A DNA stretch of 64,000 nucleotides, from NCBI GenBank assembly GCA_963800255.1, contig CAWDAK010000001.1, positions 62,001-126,000 of the forward strand, read 5' to 3'. Below, piece by piece: positions 26,692 to 35,635 of the stretch. Source of the DNA: DATFVA01 sp963800255. Lineage in GTDB: Bacteria > Bacteroidota > Ignavibacteria > Ignavibacteriales > Ignavibacteriaceae. The first letter of the stretch is position 1. Every line of letters starts with the position of its first letter. Below the pieces are notes generated by a model, which did no database searches, was not told where the DNA came from, and worked only from the letters and a program-made list of their open reading frames with translations. The translations under genes were made by a program, and so were the position numbers.

Positions 26692-27405
26692 TTATTTAAC
26701 CATTCCCAATGCAAGTGCGAGGAAACCGAAAGCTCCGAAAACAAAATGGATGATTATTGAAATTGTGGTATTCTTCCTGATCTGCACAATTGCCGGCAGG
26801 ATAAAAAATATAGGAGATGCAGACAGCATAAGATCAAAACCCATAGGAATGTGAAACCCCGCCCAGAAAAGACCGTGGACCAGCCAGGTCCATTTTCCGT
26901 TAAGCAGCTCCTGACGCGGTTGAATATATCCCCTCCAGAGGAATTCCTCTCCAAAAATATTGAAGAAGAAAAATAACGGCCACACGTATAGTATATACAT
27001 ATAGCCTTCTTTCAGCGGCATATTCTTAAAAAAGAAAGGGGCAGCATCAATATTAATCATCGGCAGTATGATTTTAGCAATAAGGAAGGAGGTTAATGAA
27101 AGGAAGATAAAACCACCAATCGTCCAGATTGTATCGCCGGCTGAAAGCTTTTTGATTCTCATCCTTTCAAATAACATGGAAAGTTTAAATGACCCCGCTT
27201 CTTTGCCGCTCAGCCATATAGCAGCAAAAAACATAGGGACAAGCACCAGGAGTCCTACAGATAGAAAGTAGCATATCTCAATCGGGAGTCCTGAATATCT
27301 ATATAATAGCGGGATAGCGGCACCGCAGGCAAGCTCGTTCAGAAGCGTAGGAATTCCGAAAAGCAGTACCAGCTGGAGCCAGGTAACGGGTTTAATAAAG
27401 TTCAT
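26692..27405 (-). CDS. CPBP family intramembrane metalloprotease
   Basis: A 237-residue polytopic protein with about seven to eight hydrophobic segments. The CPBP (CAAX prenyl protease/abortive-infection) signature is present: paired glutamates and Arg in GEEFLWRGYIQP (Glu153, Glu154, Arg158) and His residues in HGLFWAGFHIPMG (His177, His185). The third motif would be the HFVFGAFGF region. Such proteins are membrane proteases in various roles, including bacteriocin-type self-immunity and protein processing. No bacteriocin or prenylated substrate gene is apparent nearby, so function is open. Confidence 0.88.
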   Translation of the reverse strand: MNFIKPVTWLQLVLLFGIPTLLNELACGAAIPLLYRYSGLPIEICYFLSVGLLVLVPMFFAAIWLSGKEAGSFKLSMLFERMRIKKLSAGDTIWTIGGFIFLSLTSFLIAKIILPMINIDAAPFFFKNMPLKEGYMYILYVWPLFFFFNIFGEEFLWRGYIQPRQELLNGKWTWLVHGLFWAGFHIPMGFDLMLSASPIFFILPAIVQIRKNTTISIIIHFVFGAFGFLALALGMVK

Positions 27406-27429
27406 ATTTAATCAGGATTTGTAAATAGG

Positions 27430-28038
27430 ATGTATAATGACAAGGAAAAATATTATTTTTGTTTCAGAAAATATAATGAATTCGAACATTTCCTGATGCA
27501 GAAATATATTAAAATCATTGTCTCCGTTTGTATGCTTCTGCTGGTAGTTTCGCATGGAATAATCCAGTTCGGAATGTTTGAATTCTTCCGTGCCGACTAC
27601 AGGGCGGAAGCCGCAAAACTGATTGGTGAAGGAGTGCTTGAAAAAAGGCAGATAGTATTTTGTTTCAATATGAAGGAATACAAAAACCTGGACACAAAGA
27701 TTGAATGGAAAGATGACAGGGAGTTCCGGTTCGAAGAGAAATTGTATGATATTATACGTACCGAAATCAGGGGAGATTCTGTATATGTCTACTGCTTCTA
27801 CGATGAAGACGACACAATGCTTTATTCAGTTCTGGATAATCTTATTGAAAAAGATAACGACGAGCCGGAAGAAACAAACGGTTACGGTAGTTTTTTGAAC
27901 CTGTATTATTACTGTGCAGATTTCGATAATAGTCTTAAAAGTCCCGGAGCTGATGATAATATTTATATAAGTCCGGCTGTACACCTCCTCGACGGTGAAT
28001 ACCTGCAGGTTACCCCCCCTCCCCGCTATAAAGCTTAA
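27430..28038 (+). CDS. Hypothetical membrane-anchored protein preceding TonB receptor
   Basis: A 202-residue frame from ATG 27430, which has an AGGA sequence 6 bases upstream. An alternative ATG at 27496 (MQKYIKIIVSVC) would give a cleaner N-terminal anchor and 180 residues. One hydrophobic helix (YIKIIVSVCMLLLVVSHG) is followed by a soluble domain with FRFEEKLYDIIRTEIRGDSVYVYC and an acidic segment, ending TPPPRYKA. I do not recognise a named family, but a related N-terminus occurs in the 50-aa frame at 12446-12598 and a similar PPP end at 9763-10131, both beside the other TonB receptor. It probably works with the receptor 87 bp downstream. Confidence 0.75.
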   Translation: MYNDKEKYYFCFRKYNEFEHFLMQKYIKIIVSVCMLLLVVSHGIIQFGMFEFFRADYRAEAAKLIGEGVLEKRQIVFCFNMKEYKNLDTKIEWKDDREFRFEEKLYDIIRTEIRGDSVYVYCFYDEDDTMLYSVLDNLIEKDNDEPEETNGYGSFLNLYYYCADFDNSLKSPGADDNIYISPAVHLLDGEYLQVTPPPRYKA

Positions 28039-28061
28039 TTCTGTATTACTCTATACTGTCT

Positions 28062-28094
28062 GGCGGACCAATCCTGATAGGATTGTGTTCTGCC
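28062..28094 (+). promoter_or_regulatory. Strong hairpin in the leader of the heme-type receptor gene
   Basis: CAATCCT (28069-28075) pairs with AGGATTG (28079-28085) over a 3-nt GAT loop. The stem extends outward through GGCGGA/TCTGCC with small bulges. It lies 32 bp before the receptor ATG and has no following T-run, so it looks more like an mRNA leader or processing structure than a terminator. It could also be a solitary palindromic repeat. Confidence 0.45.
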
Positions 28095-28125
28095 TAATTC
28101 CAACACTAATACACAGGTATTCATT

Positions 28126-30528
28126 ATGAAATTTTTTATTTCGTTAATTCTGATAATTAATATATCATCATTCGCACAGGTCGTTACTGTAAGAGATCTG
28201 TCAACCAACAATCCCCTTGAGCTTGTTTCTATTTATAATTCGGATCCCAACAGGTCGCTTCTTACAAATTCCAGCGGTAAAGCTGATATCACGAAACTGG
28301 ATAAAACTAATAATATTATTTTCAGGATACTCGGGTATGAAAAGCTTGAGCTTACGTTTAACGAGGTTAAAGAAAGAAACTTCGATATATATATGAAGGC
28401 TACGACCATCTCGCTTGATAATATAGTGGTTACTACTAACAGGTGGGAGGAAAATAAAAGCAAAATACCGAATACAATTAAGATTGTAACACCGAGGGAT
28501 GTCGACTTCCAGAATCCCCAGACAACCGCAGATATGCTTGGTATGTCGGGCAACGTTTTCATCCAGAAGAGTCAGCTCGGGGGCGGAAGCCCTATGATCA
28601 GAGGATTTTCCACCAACCGGCTTTTAATAGTGGTTGATGGGGTAAGGATGAATACAGCAATTTTCAGAAGCGGCAACCTGCAGAATATAATTTCGCTTGA
28701 CGCTAATGCTCTTGATAATACCGAAGTTATATTTGGACCGGGGTCAGTAATATACGGTAGTGATGCCATTGCAGGAGTTATGAGCTTCCATACCCTTTCG
28801 CCGCGGCTTGCCTATGATGGTTCACCTTCTTTTAATGCCGGTGCGATGACACGATTCTCGTCAGCCAACCTGGAGAAAACGGGACATATACATTTTAATC
28901 TTGGCTTTAAGAATCTGGGATTTTTGTCGAGTCTGACATATACAGATTTCAACGACCTGGTTATGGGAAGTAATGGTCCTGAGGAATACCTCCGTCCCAC
29001 TTACCAGGAAAGGCTGAACGGAGTTGACAGCGTTTTTGTAAATCCGGATCCTAAAGAACAAAAATATTCCGGATATAACCAGGTTAATTTTATGCAGAAG
29101 ATTTTATATAGTCCTGTTGAAGAGTGGGAACTTGAATATGGTTTTCATTACTCAACCTCCTCGGATGTAACCCGCTATGACAGACTCCTTCGTCCGAAAG
29201 GAAGTACACTGAGGTCCGCTGAATGGTATTATGGTCCCCAGGACTGGATGATGCACACTTTATCAGCATTTAATTATTCACCAAACTCATTATATGATCT
29301 CTCAAAAGTAACCGCCGCCTACCAGTACTTTGAGGAGAGCAGACACGATAGAAATCTGAATTCTGCAAACAGAACTAACCGGGTTGAAAAGGTGTACGCC
29401 TTTTCGTTAAACCTGGACCTGCTGAAAGAACTAACCGGGAATTCAAACCTGTATTACGGAGCTGAAGCTGTACTCAACAAGGTAGGTTCAACAGGAACCA
29501 CCGATAATATACTCACAGGTGTTTCTCTTCCGGATGCCTCCCGGTATCCTGATGGATCAACCTGGAATTCTTATGGGGTATATGTCACCTATAAGAACCA
29601 ATTTAGTCCACAGTACATACTGCAAACCGGTATCCGGTATAATTACGTTACGCTTGATGCAGAGTTTGACACCACCTATTATCAGTTTCCCTTTAAAACG
29701 GCTGAGATGAGAACAGGAGCCTTAACCGGAAGCGCCGGGCTGGTATGGCATCCTCAGAGCGACTGGCAGGTAAACCTGAATCTATCCACAGGCTTCAGGG
29801 CTCCCAATGTCGATGATCTCGGGAAAGTATTTGATTCCGAACCTGGTTCTGTGGTTGTTCCAAATCCTGACGTTAAGCCTGAGTATGCATATAATGCGGA
29901 ATTAGGACTGGCGAAAGTTTTCGGTTCTTCCGCTGAATTCGATTTAACCGGCTTCTTTACTTATCTGGATAATGCTCTTGTAAGGCGCGACTTCACATTA
30001 AACGGACTCGACAGTATTATGTACGACGGAACCCTGAGCAGAGTTCAGGCTATACAGAATGCAGCTTATGCACATATATGGGGAATAGAAGCTGATTTGA
30101 ATATTAACTTTGCCGGTTATTTCAACTTCAGGACAAGCCTGAATTATCAGCAGGGTAAAGAAGAAGATGATGCAGGAAAAGTTACTCCGCTCAGGCACGC
30201 AGCACCCTGGTTTGGAAAGACCGAGCTATCCTTTAAGAAAGATAAGCTTGGTGCGTCTGTATACGCTAATTATAATGGTGAAATTGCTTACAGCGATTTG
30301 TCGCCTTCAGAATATGAAAAAGATTATCTATACGCAAAGGATGCTGATGGAAACATCTATTCACCGTCCTGGTACACACTGAACCTGAAGTTAAGCTACA
30401 GGCTGTTTGATAATGTTGAAGCATATCTTGGAGTTGAAAACATTACTGATCAGCGGTACAGACCGTATTCATCAGGAATAACGGCTGCCGGACGAAATTT
30501 TATCGGTTCTCTGAGATTTAATATATAA
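28126..30528 (+). CDS. TonB-dependent receptor, heme/hemoglobin type
   Basis: An 800-residue outer-membrane receptor. Signal peptide is about 1-18 (ISSFAQ). A carboxypeptidase-regulatory-like beta-sandwich (about 19-95) precedes the plug domain with SQLGGGSPMIRGFSTNRLL and VDGVRMNTAIFRSGNLQN, the latter typical of the hemoglobin/transferrin/lactoferrin receptor family. In the barrel, FRAP (residues 557-560) and a following NPDVKPE match the FRAP-NPNL box of heme receptors. The barrel ends FIGSLRFNI. Heme or hemoprotein-iron uptake is therefore likely. A small anchored protein precedes it and a TetR regulator follows the terminator. Confidence 0.92.
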   Translation: MKFFISLILIINISSFAQVVTVRDLSTNNPLELVSIYNSDPNRSLLTNSSGKADITKLDKTNNIIFRILGYEKLELTFNEVKERNFDIYMKATTISLDNIVVTTNRWEENKSKIPNTIKIVTPRDVDFQNPQTTADMLGMSGNVFIQKSQLGGGSPMIRGFSTNRLLIVVDGVRMNTAIFRSGNLQNIISLDANALDNTEVIFGPGSVIYGSDAIAGVMSFHTLSPRLAYDGSPSFNAGAMTRFSSANLEKTGHIHFNLGFKNLGFLSSLTYTDFNDLVMGSNGPEEYLRPTYQERLNGVDSVFVNPDPKEQKYSGYNQVNFMQKILYSPVEEWELEYGFHYSTSSDVTRYDRLLRPKGSTLRSAEWYYGPQDWMMHTLSAFNYSPNSLYDLSKVTAAYQYFEESRHDRNLNSANRTNRVEKVYAFSLNLDLLKELTGNSNLYYGAEAVLNKVGSTGTTDNILTGVSLPDASRYPDGSTWNSYGVYVTYKNQFSPQYILQTGIRYNYVTLDAEFDTTYYQFPFKTAEMRTGALTGSAGLVWHPQSDWQVNLNLSTGFRAPNVDDLGKVFDSEPGSVVVPNPDVKPEYAYNAELGLAKVFGSSAEFDLTGFFTYLDNALVRRDFTLNGLDSIMYDGTLSRVQAIQNAAYAHIWGIEADLNINFAGYFNFRTSLNYQQGKEEDDAGKVTPLRHAAPWFGKTELSFKKDKLGASVYANYNGEIAYSDLSPSEYEKDYLYAKDADGNIYSPSWYTLNLKLSYRLFDNVEAYLGVENITDQRYRPYSSGITAAGRNFIGSLRFNI

Positions 30529-30540
30529 AACCCCTGTCGT

Positions 30541-30572
30541 TTGAGGGGTTGAAAAACCCCTCAACGTTTTTT
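30541..30572 (+). terminator. Intrinsic terminator of the heme-type receptor gene
   Basis: TTGAGGGGTT (30541-30550) pairs perfectly with AACCCCTCAA (30555-30564), a 10-bp GC-rich stem with a 4-nt loop, followed by CG and six Ts (30567-30572). It starts 13 bp after the receptor stop codon, a textbook rho-independent terminator on the plus strand. Confidence 0.9.
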
Positions 30573-30652
30573 CTACCCTCAAATTCCATTATCGATTTTC
30601 AATTTTCAAATTTAAAGATTATTTTTCAGCGCGTTCATATTCAGGTATAAGA

Positions 30653-31231
30653 TTGGAAAACGACAGAAAAACGCAGATAATCAAAGCTGCAGTAAAAAGG
30701 TTCTCAAAACATGGATTGGGGAAAACCACTCTCGATGAAATAGCCCGTGATTTAAGAATCGGCAAAGCAACTATCTATCACTATTTCAAATCAAAAGAAG
30801 CTCTTTTCTACAGCTCAATAGAATGGGAAGGCGAACAATTCATTTCAGAAATTAAGTCTATTTTTGAAAATGAAGCACTGTCGCTGCGCGAAAGATTTAA
30901 TGAATATTTTCTCTGCAAAGAAAATATCGACCAAAAGTACAAGCTTCTGTATGAAATTTTTCTTCTGCTTATGGGAGATGATTCATTTGAGAAAGAGAAG
31001 ACAATTCTTAAATCGATGATGCGAAAAGAGGAAGTAATTCTTGAGATGGTGCTTAATCCTGCCTACAGGATGAAAGAGATTAAGCACATACCATCACTCC
31101 CTGTTATGTTTGTAATAACAAGCTGGGGATGGCTTTTCGGTGTGAAGTTAAACCGCGTAGCGGGCAGTGAGGACAAGGTACTCCCGAAAGAACTTCTTAA
31201 CATTCTGATTGAAAATGTCCTTCCGGATTAA
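30653..31231 (+). CDS. TetR family transcriptional regulator
   Basis: A 192-residue regulator, start TTG with AGG 7 bases upstream. The N-terminal helix-turn-helix is typical of TetR: TTLDEIARDLRIGKATIYHYFKSKEALF (about residues 25-52, quoted in part as IGKATIYHYFKSKEALF). The C-terminal ligand domain is helical and carries no recognisable ligand signature. The preceding gene is a heme-type receptor, but a strong terminator separates them, so the regulator is probably transcribed from its own promoter in the 80-bp gap. Its targets are unknown. It converges on phoU. Confidence 0.92.
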   Translation: MENDRKTQIIKAAVKRFSKHGLGKTTLDEIARDLRIGKATIYHYFKSKEALFYSSIEWEGEQFISEIKSIFENEALSLRERFNEYFLCKENIDQKYKLLYEIFLLLMGDDSFEKEKTILKSMMRKEEVILEMVLNPAYRMKEIKHIPSLPVMFVITSWGWLFGVKLNRVAGSEDKVLPKELLNILIENVLPD

Positions 31232-31273
31232 ATAAAGTAGGTTATTGCCTACATTCCCCAAATAGCTAATCTA

Positions 31274-31972
31274 TCATTCATCAGCTTCATTTTCCTCATC
31301 GTCACCAAGAACTATTTTTTCGTATTTGTGCTTGATCATCTGGGCTTCAACAATAAAATAAACATCTTCGGCAATATTAGTCGCATGATCAGCAAGCCTT
31401 TCAAGATGCCGCGAAACTACGATGAGAGCTATGCCGGGCTCAACATTTTCAGGCTTCTCTTTCATAATTTCTTTTAGTATTGTATGATTCTGGGCATTGA
31501 GATCATCAACCCTGTCATCGGTTTCAATTACCTTCTTCGCAAGTTCAGGATTGCCCTCAATAAAGGAATCGATAGCATTTTTGATCATTTCCCTGCTAAC
31601 CTGCGACATTTCCTTTATATGGGTCTTCTCAAAAAAGTCAGGTTTTTTTCCCATCTCTTTTGCGGATTCAGCAATATTCACAGCAAGATCACCAATACGC
31701 TCTAGGTTAGTGTCGATTGTTAGTGCCGACATAATGAGCCTTAAATCCATTGCAACCGGCTGACTCAATGCAAAGATTTTCTGGCATATCTTCTCAATCT
31801 TTACATCATATTTGTCAACCTTCGCGTCTCTTTCAATAACTAGATCAGCAAGTTCAGTGTTCTCTGTTTCAACGGATTTCAGGGCCAGCTCAACCTGTTC
31901 ATCGACAAGGCTGCACATTTTTATGAGCCTCGTCTTCAACTTCTCAATCTGGATTTCAAACTGGCGTTCCAT
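31274..31972 (-). CDS. phoU: Phosphate signalling regulator PhoU
   Basis: A 232-residue all-helical protein with the two three-helix PhoU repeats. Metal-cluster motifs are DLRLIMSALTIDTNLERIGDLAVN in the first repeat (E/D-xxxD) and ALIVVSRHLERLADHATNIAEDV in the second, both shown here only as the conserved ERIGD and ERLADHATNI cores. PhoU links the Pst transporter to the PhoR/PhoB sensor and keeps the Pho response off in phosphate excess. It is the last gene of the phnD-phnC-phnE-pstB operon, 33 bp after pstB. Confidence 0.95.
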   Translation of the reverse strand: MERQFEIQIEKLKTRLIKMCSLVDEQVELALKSVETENTELADLVIERDAKVDKYDVKIEKICQKIFALSQPVAMDLRLIMSALTIDTNLERIGDLAVNIAESAKEMGKKPDFFEKTHIKEMSQVSREMIKNAIDSFIEGNPELAKKVIETDDRVDDLNAQNHTILKEIMKEKPENVEPGIALIVVSRHLERLADHATNIAEDVYFIVEAQMIKHKYEKIVLGDDEENEADE

Positions 31973-32005
31973 TTTGGATCTCCTTCCAATAATTAATAAT
32001 CTCTG

Positions 32006-32764
32006 TTAACCAAATCTTCCGGTTACGTAATCTTCAGTCTGCTTCTTCGCAGGCTTTGTAAATATCCTGCTCGTCTTATCATACTCAATTAATTCCCCCA
32101 GGTAGAAAAAGGCTGTACTATCACTTACCCTGGCAGCCTGCTGCATATTGTGAGTAACAATTACTATTGTATAATTCTTCTTTAGATCGTGAATCAGTTC
32201 TTCAATTTTTGCCGTCGAAACCGGGTCAAGTGCACTTGCTGGCTCATCCATCAGAATGATTTCAGGTTCTATTGCAAGCGTCCTTGCAATGCACAGTCTC
32301 TGCTGCTGGCCTCCCGACAAAGACAGCGCCGGGGCATGAAGCCGGTCTTTCACTTCATCAATTAAGGCCGCCTGTGTAAGCGACTTTTCCACTATTGAAT
32401 CGAGAACTTTCCTATTCCTGGTGCCGTTCAGTTTTATTCCGAACACCAGGTTTTCATAAATACTCATTGGGAATAGGTTGGATTTCTGAAAAACCATCCC
32501 TATGCTTCTCCTGAGATTTACAACGTCAACATCACGATCATAAATATTCTTTCCGTCTATTACAACCTCACCGTCTATTTTAACACCATCAATGAGGTCA
32601 TTCATCCTGTTGACAGATCTTATGAAAGTAGACTTACCGCATCCGCTGGGACCGATAAATGCCGTGACCCTGTTGGCGAATATATCCATTGAAATATCTT
32701 TTAACGCCTGCTTAGTGCCGTAATACAGACTTAGATTTTTAACGGATATTTTAACTTCTTTCAT
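32006..32764 (-). CDS. pstB: Phosphate ABC transporter ATP-binding protein PstB (second copy)
   Basis: A 252-residue ABC ATPase with Walker A GPSGCGKST, signature LSGGQQQRLCIARTL, Walker B IILMDEPASALDP and the PstB-type end TEDYVTGRFG. It is close in sequence to the PstB at 25027-25845 but has the standard short N-terminus and FQKSNLFPMS rather than FQKPNPFPTMS at the Q-loop. No pstS, pstC or pstA lies next to it; it sits between phnE and phoU. It may serve the same PstCA channel as an alternative ATPase, or connect PhoU to it. Confidence 0.95.
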   Translation of the reverse strand: MKEVKISVKNLSLYYGTKQALKDISMDIFANRVTAFIGPSGCGKSTFIRSVNRMNDLIDGVKIDGEVVIDGKNIYDRDVDVVNLRRSIGMVFQKSNLFPMSIYENLVFGIKLNGTRNRKVLDSIVEKSLTQAALIDEVKDRLHAPALSLSGGQQQRLCIARTLAIEPEIILMDEPASALDPVSTAKIEELIHDLKKNYTIVIVTHNMQQAARVSDSTAFFYLGELIEYDKTSRIFTKPAKKQTEDYVTGRFG

Positions 32765-32826
32765 TTTAACAGGAAATTATTCTGATTAGAAAAATATAAG
32801 AAATAAATCGTAAGTAGAAACGGGAA

Positions 32827-33900
32827 TCAGTATAATGCTTCACGTACCCTGGCACTGATGTAATCCATCACCCAGACTACAAAAGCAATCATAAGCACCA
32901 ACAGTCCTACCTCATGCCAGCGGGCCAATCCCTGGTACTGCATAAGCATAGTACCTATACCTCCGCCGCCGACAAGTCCTATTATCGTCGCCATCCTTAC
33001 GTTTATATCCCAGCGGTAAATTGTAAACGATAAAAAAGGAAGCATAATCTGGGGAACCACAGCGTACCATATCACCTGTATTTTGTTAGCGCCGGTGGCG
33101 CTTATTGCTTCAATTGGTCCTGATTCAATATTCTCAATTGCCTCCGAATAAAGTTTAGCATTGGATGCGATGGTGTGAACCAGCAGGGCTATCATTCCGG
33201 CAAAGGGTCCGATACCTACCCATACTGAGAATATAATTGCCCAGATTAAAGGCTCAATGGAACGTACAAAATTAAGAACTAACCTGAGGATATAATAAAT
33301 TGCAAAACTTATTTTGCTTTCCTTCATCAAATTCCTTGCGGTGAAGAAAGAAAGAATAAGGGTTATGGGTATAGAAATCAGGGTTGCAAGCAGGGCAATA
33401 TATATAGTTTCGATCATCGCGAACAATGCATCATCAAAAATTCCCATCTCGGGCCGGAATAATGCACTGAATATTCTTTCAGCACCCTGTATTCCTTCAC
33501 TGCTGAAAAGGTCAATAATAGAAATTCTTGTAACGATCCAGCCTGCAATGAATGTAATATTGAATAGGAACCAGCCGAAGATCTCGACCGTGTATTTAGT
33601 TACTTTACTTTCATTTGCTATTCCAAACAGTTTAGCAGAAAGAGACGTGCGCGAATAGGTCCATATATACCCTATTATTATGCTTATCATAAGGAGGACC
33701 AGGATATTATTCCAATCGAAAGGAAGGTAACGCAGGTTCAGTATAAATTTATAATAAACAGCTCTTTCAAGTACAACAAGACTGTAGAAAACGAAAAAGA
33801 TATCCAGGAGAACTGATTTTACAAAATTAAATTTTGCTTCGCGCTTTTTATTACGGTCAATTGCAGCCTGGGGATGAACTTCGAGTTCAGGATCAATCAT
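32827..33900 (-). CDS. phnE: Phosphonate/phosphite ABC transporter permease PhnE
   Basis: A 357-residue inner-membrane permease with an N-terminal cytoplasmic stretch (about 25 residues) and six or more membrane helices. The EAA-type loop is the EAISATGANKIQVIWYAVVPQI region, and the downstream helix end GLVGGGGIGTMLMQYQG is typical of PhnE. It overlaps the stop of phnC by 4 bp. It forms the channel for the PhnD-bound substrate. It is longer than many PhnE proteins (about 260-280 residues) because of the N-terminal helices. Confidence 0.92.
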   Translation of the reverse strand: MIDPELEVHPQAAIDRNKKREAKFNFVKSVLLDIFFVFYSLVVLERAVYYKFILNLRYLPFDWNNILVLLMISIIIGYIWTYSRTSLSAKLFGIANESKVTKYTVEIFGWFLFNITFIAGWIVTRISIIDLFSSEGIQGAERIFSALFRPEMGIFDDALFAMIETIYIALLATLISIPITLILSFFTARNLMKESKISFAIYYILRLVLNFVRSIEPLIWAIIFSVWVGIGPFAGMIALLVHTIASNAKLYSEAIENIESGPIEAISATGANKIQVIWYAVVPQIMLPFLSFTIYRWDINVRMATIIGLVGGGGIGTMLMQYQGLARWHEVGLLVLMIAFVVWVMDYISARVREALY

Positions 33901-34658
33901 CTTATCTCCACTTCTTCGGCTTCTTCACCATAAATAGTTTTAAACCAGGTTTCATCAATATCGGAAGGCATTCCTTCATAAATAATTTCACCTCCCTTCA
34001 GGGCAATCACTCTGGAGGCATATCTTCTAACAAGACTAAGAAAGTGAAGGTTACATATCACCGTAGTTCCCAGTTCCTTATTTATCTTTTCAAAATACTG
34101 CATAACAGAATTAGATGTAGCTGGATCGAGCGACGCCACCGGCTCATCAGCAAGCAGCAGTTTTGGATTCTGCATCAGGCTGCGTGCAATAGCAACGCGC
34201 TGCTGCTGACCCCCGCTCAACGAATCTGCCCTTATATCAGCTTTCTCTGTAATTCCAACCCTCTCAAGGTTTGTATAGGCTTCCTTGATAGTTTCATCGC
34301 TGAACCTTTCAAATACCGATTCAAAAGTCCCGAGCGAACCAAGCTTCCCCGTAATCACATTGGTAAGCACCGAACGACGCTTTATCAGGTTAAACTGCTG
34401 AAAGACCATCCCGATCTGGGATTTAGCCTTTCGAAGTTCTTCACCCTTTATGTGGGTAATATCTTTTCCAAGGAATCTGATTTTCCCGGTGTTGGGTTCT
34501 ATCAGCCGGTTAATACATCTCAGAAGGGTGGATTTACCGGATCCGCTTAACCCGATAATCACAAGAAATTCACCTTCTTCAACTTTAAAGGATACGCCTC
34601 TTAAAGCATGAGTTCCATTATTATAAATCTTGTGGAGGTTTTCTATCTCTAATAACAT
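33897..34658 (-). CDS. phnC: Phosphonate/phosphite ABC transporter ATP-binding protein PhnC
   Basis: A 253-residue ABC ATPase: Walker A GLSGSGKST, Q-loop MVFQQFNLIKR (the FNLI/R sequence is typical of PhnC), signature LSGGQQQRVAIARSL, Walker B LLADEPVASLDP, switch His in CNLHFLSLVRRYA. Its ATG overlaps the phnD stop (TAATG). It powers PhnE. No carbon-phosphorus lyase or phosphonatase genes are in the window, so the imported compound may be phosphate or phosphite as easily as a phosphonate. Confidence 0.94.
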   Translation of the reverse strand: MLLEIENLHKIYNNGTHALRGVSFKVEEGEFLVIIGLSGSGKSTLLRCINRLIEPNTGKIRFLGKDITHIKGEELRKAKSQIGMVFQQFNLIKRRSVLTNVITGKLGSLGTFESVFERFSDETIKEAYTNLERVGITEKADIRADSLSGGQQQRVAIARSLMQNPKLLLADEPVASLDPATSNSVMQYFEKINKELGTTVICNLHFLSLVRRYASRVIALKGGEIIYEGMPSDIDETWFKTIYGEEAEEVEIR

Positions 34659-35587
34659 TAGTTTTTCATAAGGTTTTCAAATTTAATATCCTGTTCTTCA
34701 AGCAGCTTTCTCAATCCGTCATAATCACTGTCTTTCGATTTGATCAACCCCCGGATATCATAAATATCATACATTGATTTCCCGCCCTCAGGGGTGGAGA
34801 CGTACTTTATTAAGGCATCAATTATTTTTTCTTTCATTCCCTCATCCATATCCTTCCTGAACACCCATGGGTCATTGGGAATACTTTGAGTGAAGCCTAT
34901 TATTTTAACTTTTTGTTCTACATCAGGAAACTGTTTTTTTACTCTCATTCTTGCATCAAGAATTTCGTGGGTTACCGGGTCGGGCGGTGCATAATAAGTA
35001 GCACCGGCGGCAACCTGTCCCTGATAAACCATCGTAACCACATTGTCATGCCGCATTGCAAATACTGTTTCACTCGGTTTTATGCCTCTCTTTTCCAGCA
35101 TCGCTTTAGGCAGTATATATCCTGAAGTGGATGAGGGATCAACATAAGCAAAACTCCGGTCGTTTAACTCAGAAAGGCTGTCAATGCCTGAGTCGTACCG
35201 GGTGATTATCTGTCCTTTATAAGTGGTTTCGTTATTATCCCTTACAATGCGGAGACGGGCCTCAGCGCCGTATTTTGCATTGGCCATAAGGTATGAAAAT
35301 GTATTGATACTTGCGATATCAGCCTTCTTCGTGCCGAAAGCTTCAACTACCGCAATAAAACTGGCCGGGACAGCCGTAGTGAAATAATAACCGGTTTCCT
35401 TTTCAAGGAAATCCGTCAACTCCTTTGCATTTGTGGCTATACGTTTAGCATCAACTGAAGGGGTGAAATAAAGTTTAATCGGATTGCTTCTGGTACCAAG
35501 GACTCCCTCGTTTAACTCACGCGCTGATGAAATAACGATAAAAATAATTACTGGTGAAAGGTATAGAAGATATTTTAAGGATCTCAT
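34658..35587 (-). CDS. phnD: Phosphate/phosphite/phosphonate-binding protein PhnD
   Basis: A 309-residue periplasmic binding protein. The N-terminal hydrophobic segment (about 5-22, LKYLLYLSPVIIFIVISSA) is a signal or anchor with no lipobox cysteine. Family motifs are LYFTPSVDAKRI, ADIASINTFSYLMA, and FAYVDPSSTSGYILPKAMLE; the Ser/Thr run in the last contacts the phosphorus group in known PhnD structures. It heads the phnD-phnC-phnE-pstB-phoU operon, and a weak Pho-box-like repeat lies upstream. Confidence 0.93.
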   Translation of the reverse strand: MRSLKYLLYLSPVIIFIVISSARELNEGVLGTRSNPIKLYFTPSVDAKRIATNAKELTDFLEKETGYYFTTAVPASFIAVVEAFGTKKADIASINTFSYLMANAKYGAEARLRIVRDNNETTYKGQIITRYDSGIDSLSELNDRSFAYVDPSSTSGYILPKAMLEKRGIKPSETVFAMRHDNVVTMVYQGQVAAGATYYAPPDPVTHEILDARMRVKKQFPDVEQKVKIIGFTQSIPNDPWVFRKDMDEGMKEKIIDALIKYVSTPEGGKSMYDIYDIRGLIKSKDSDYDGLRKLLEEQDIKFENLMKN

Positions 35588-35635
35588 AACTAGCTATAAT
35601 TAGAATTTCTAATATGCTAATATTTTTTCACCTAT

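Noticed and set aside
31237..31252. Terminator between TetR and phoU genes (GTAGG/CCTAC)
   Set aside because: A 5-bp stem without a T-run is too weak to call, although the position between convergent genes is right.
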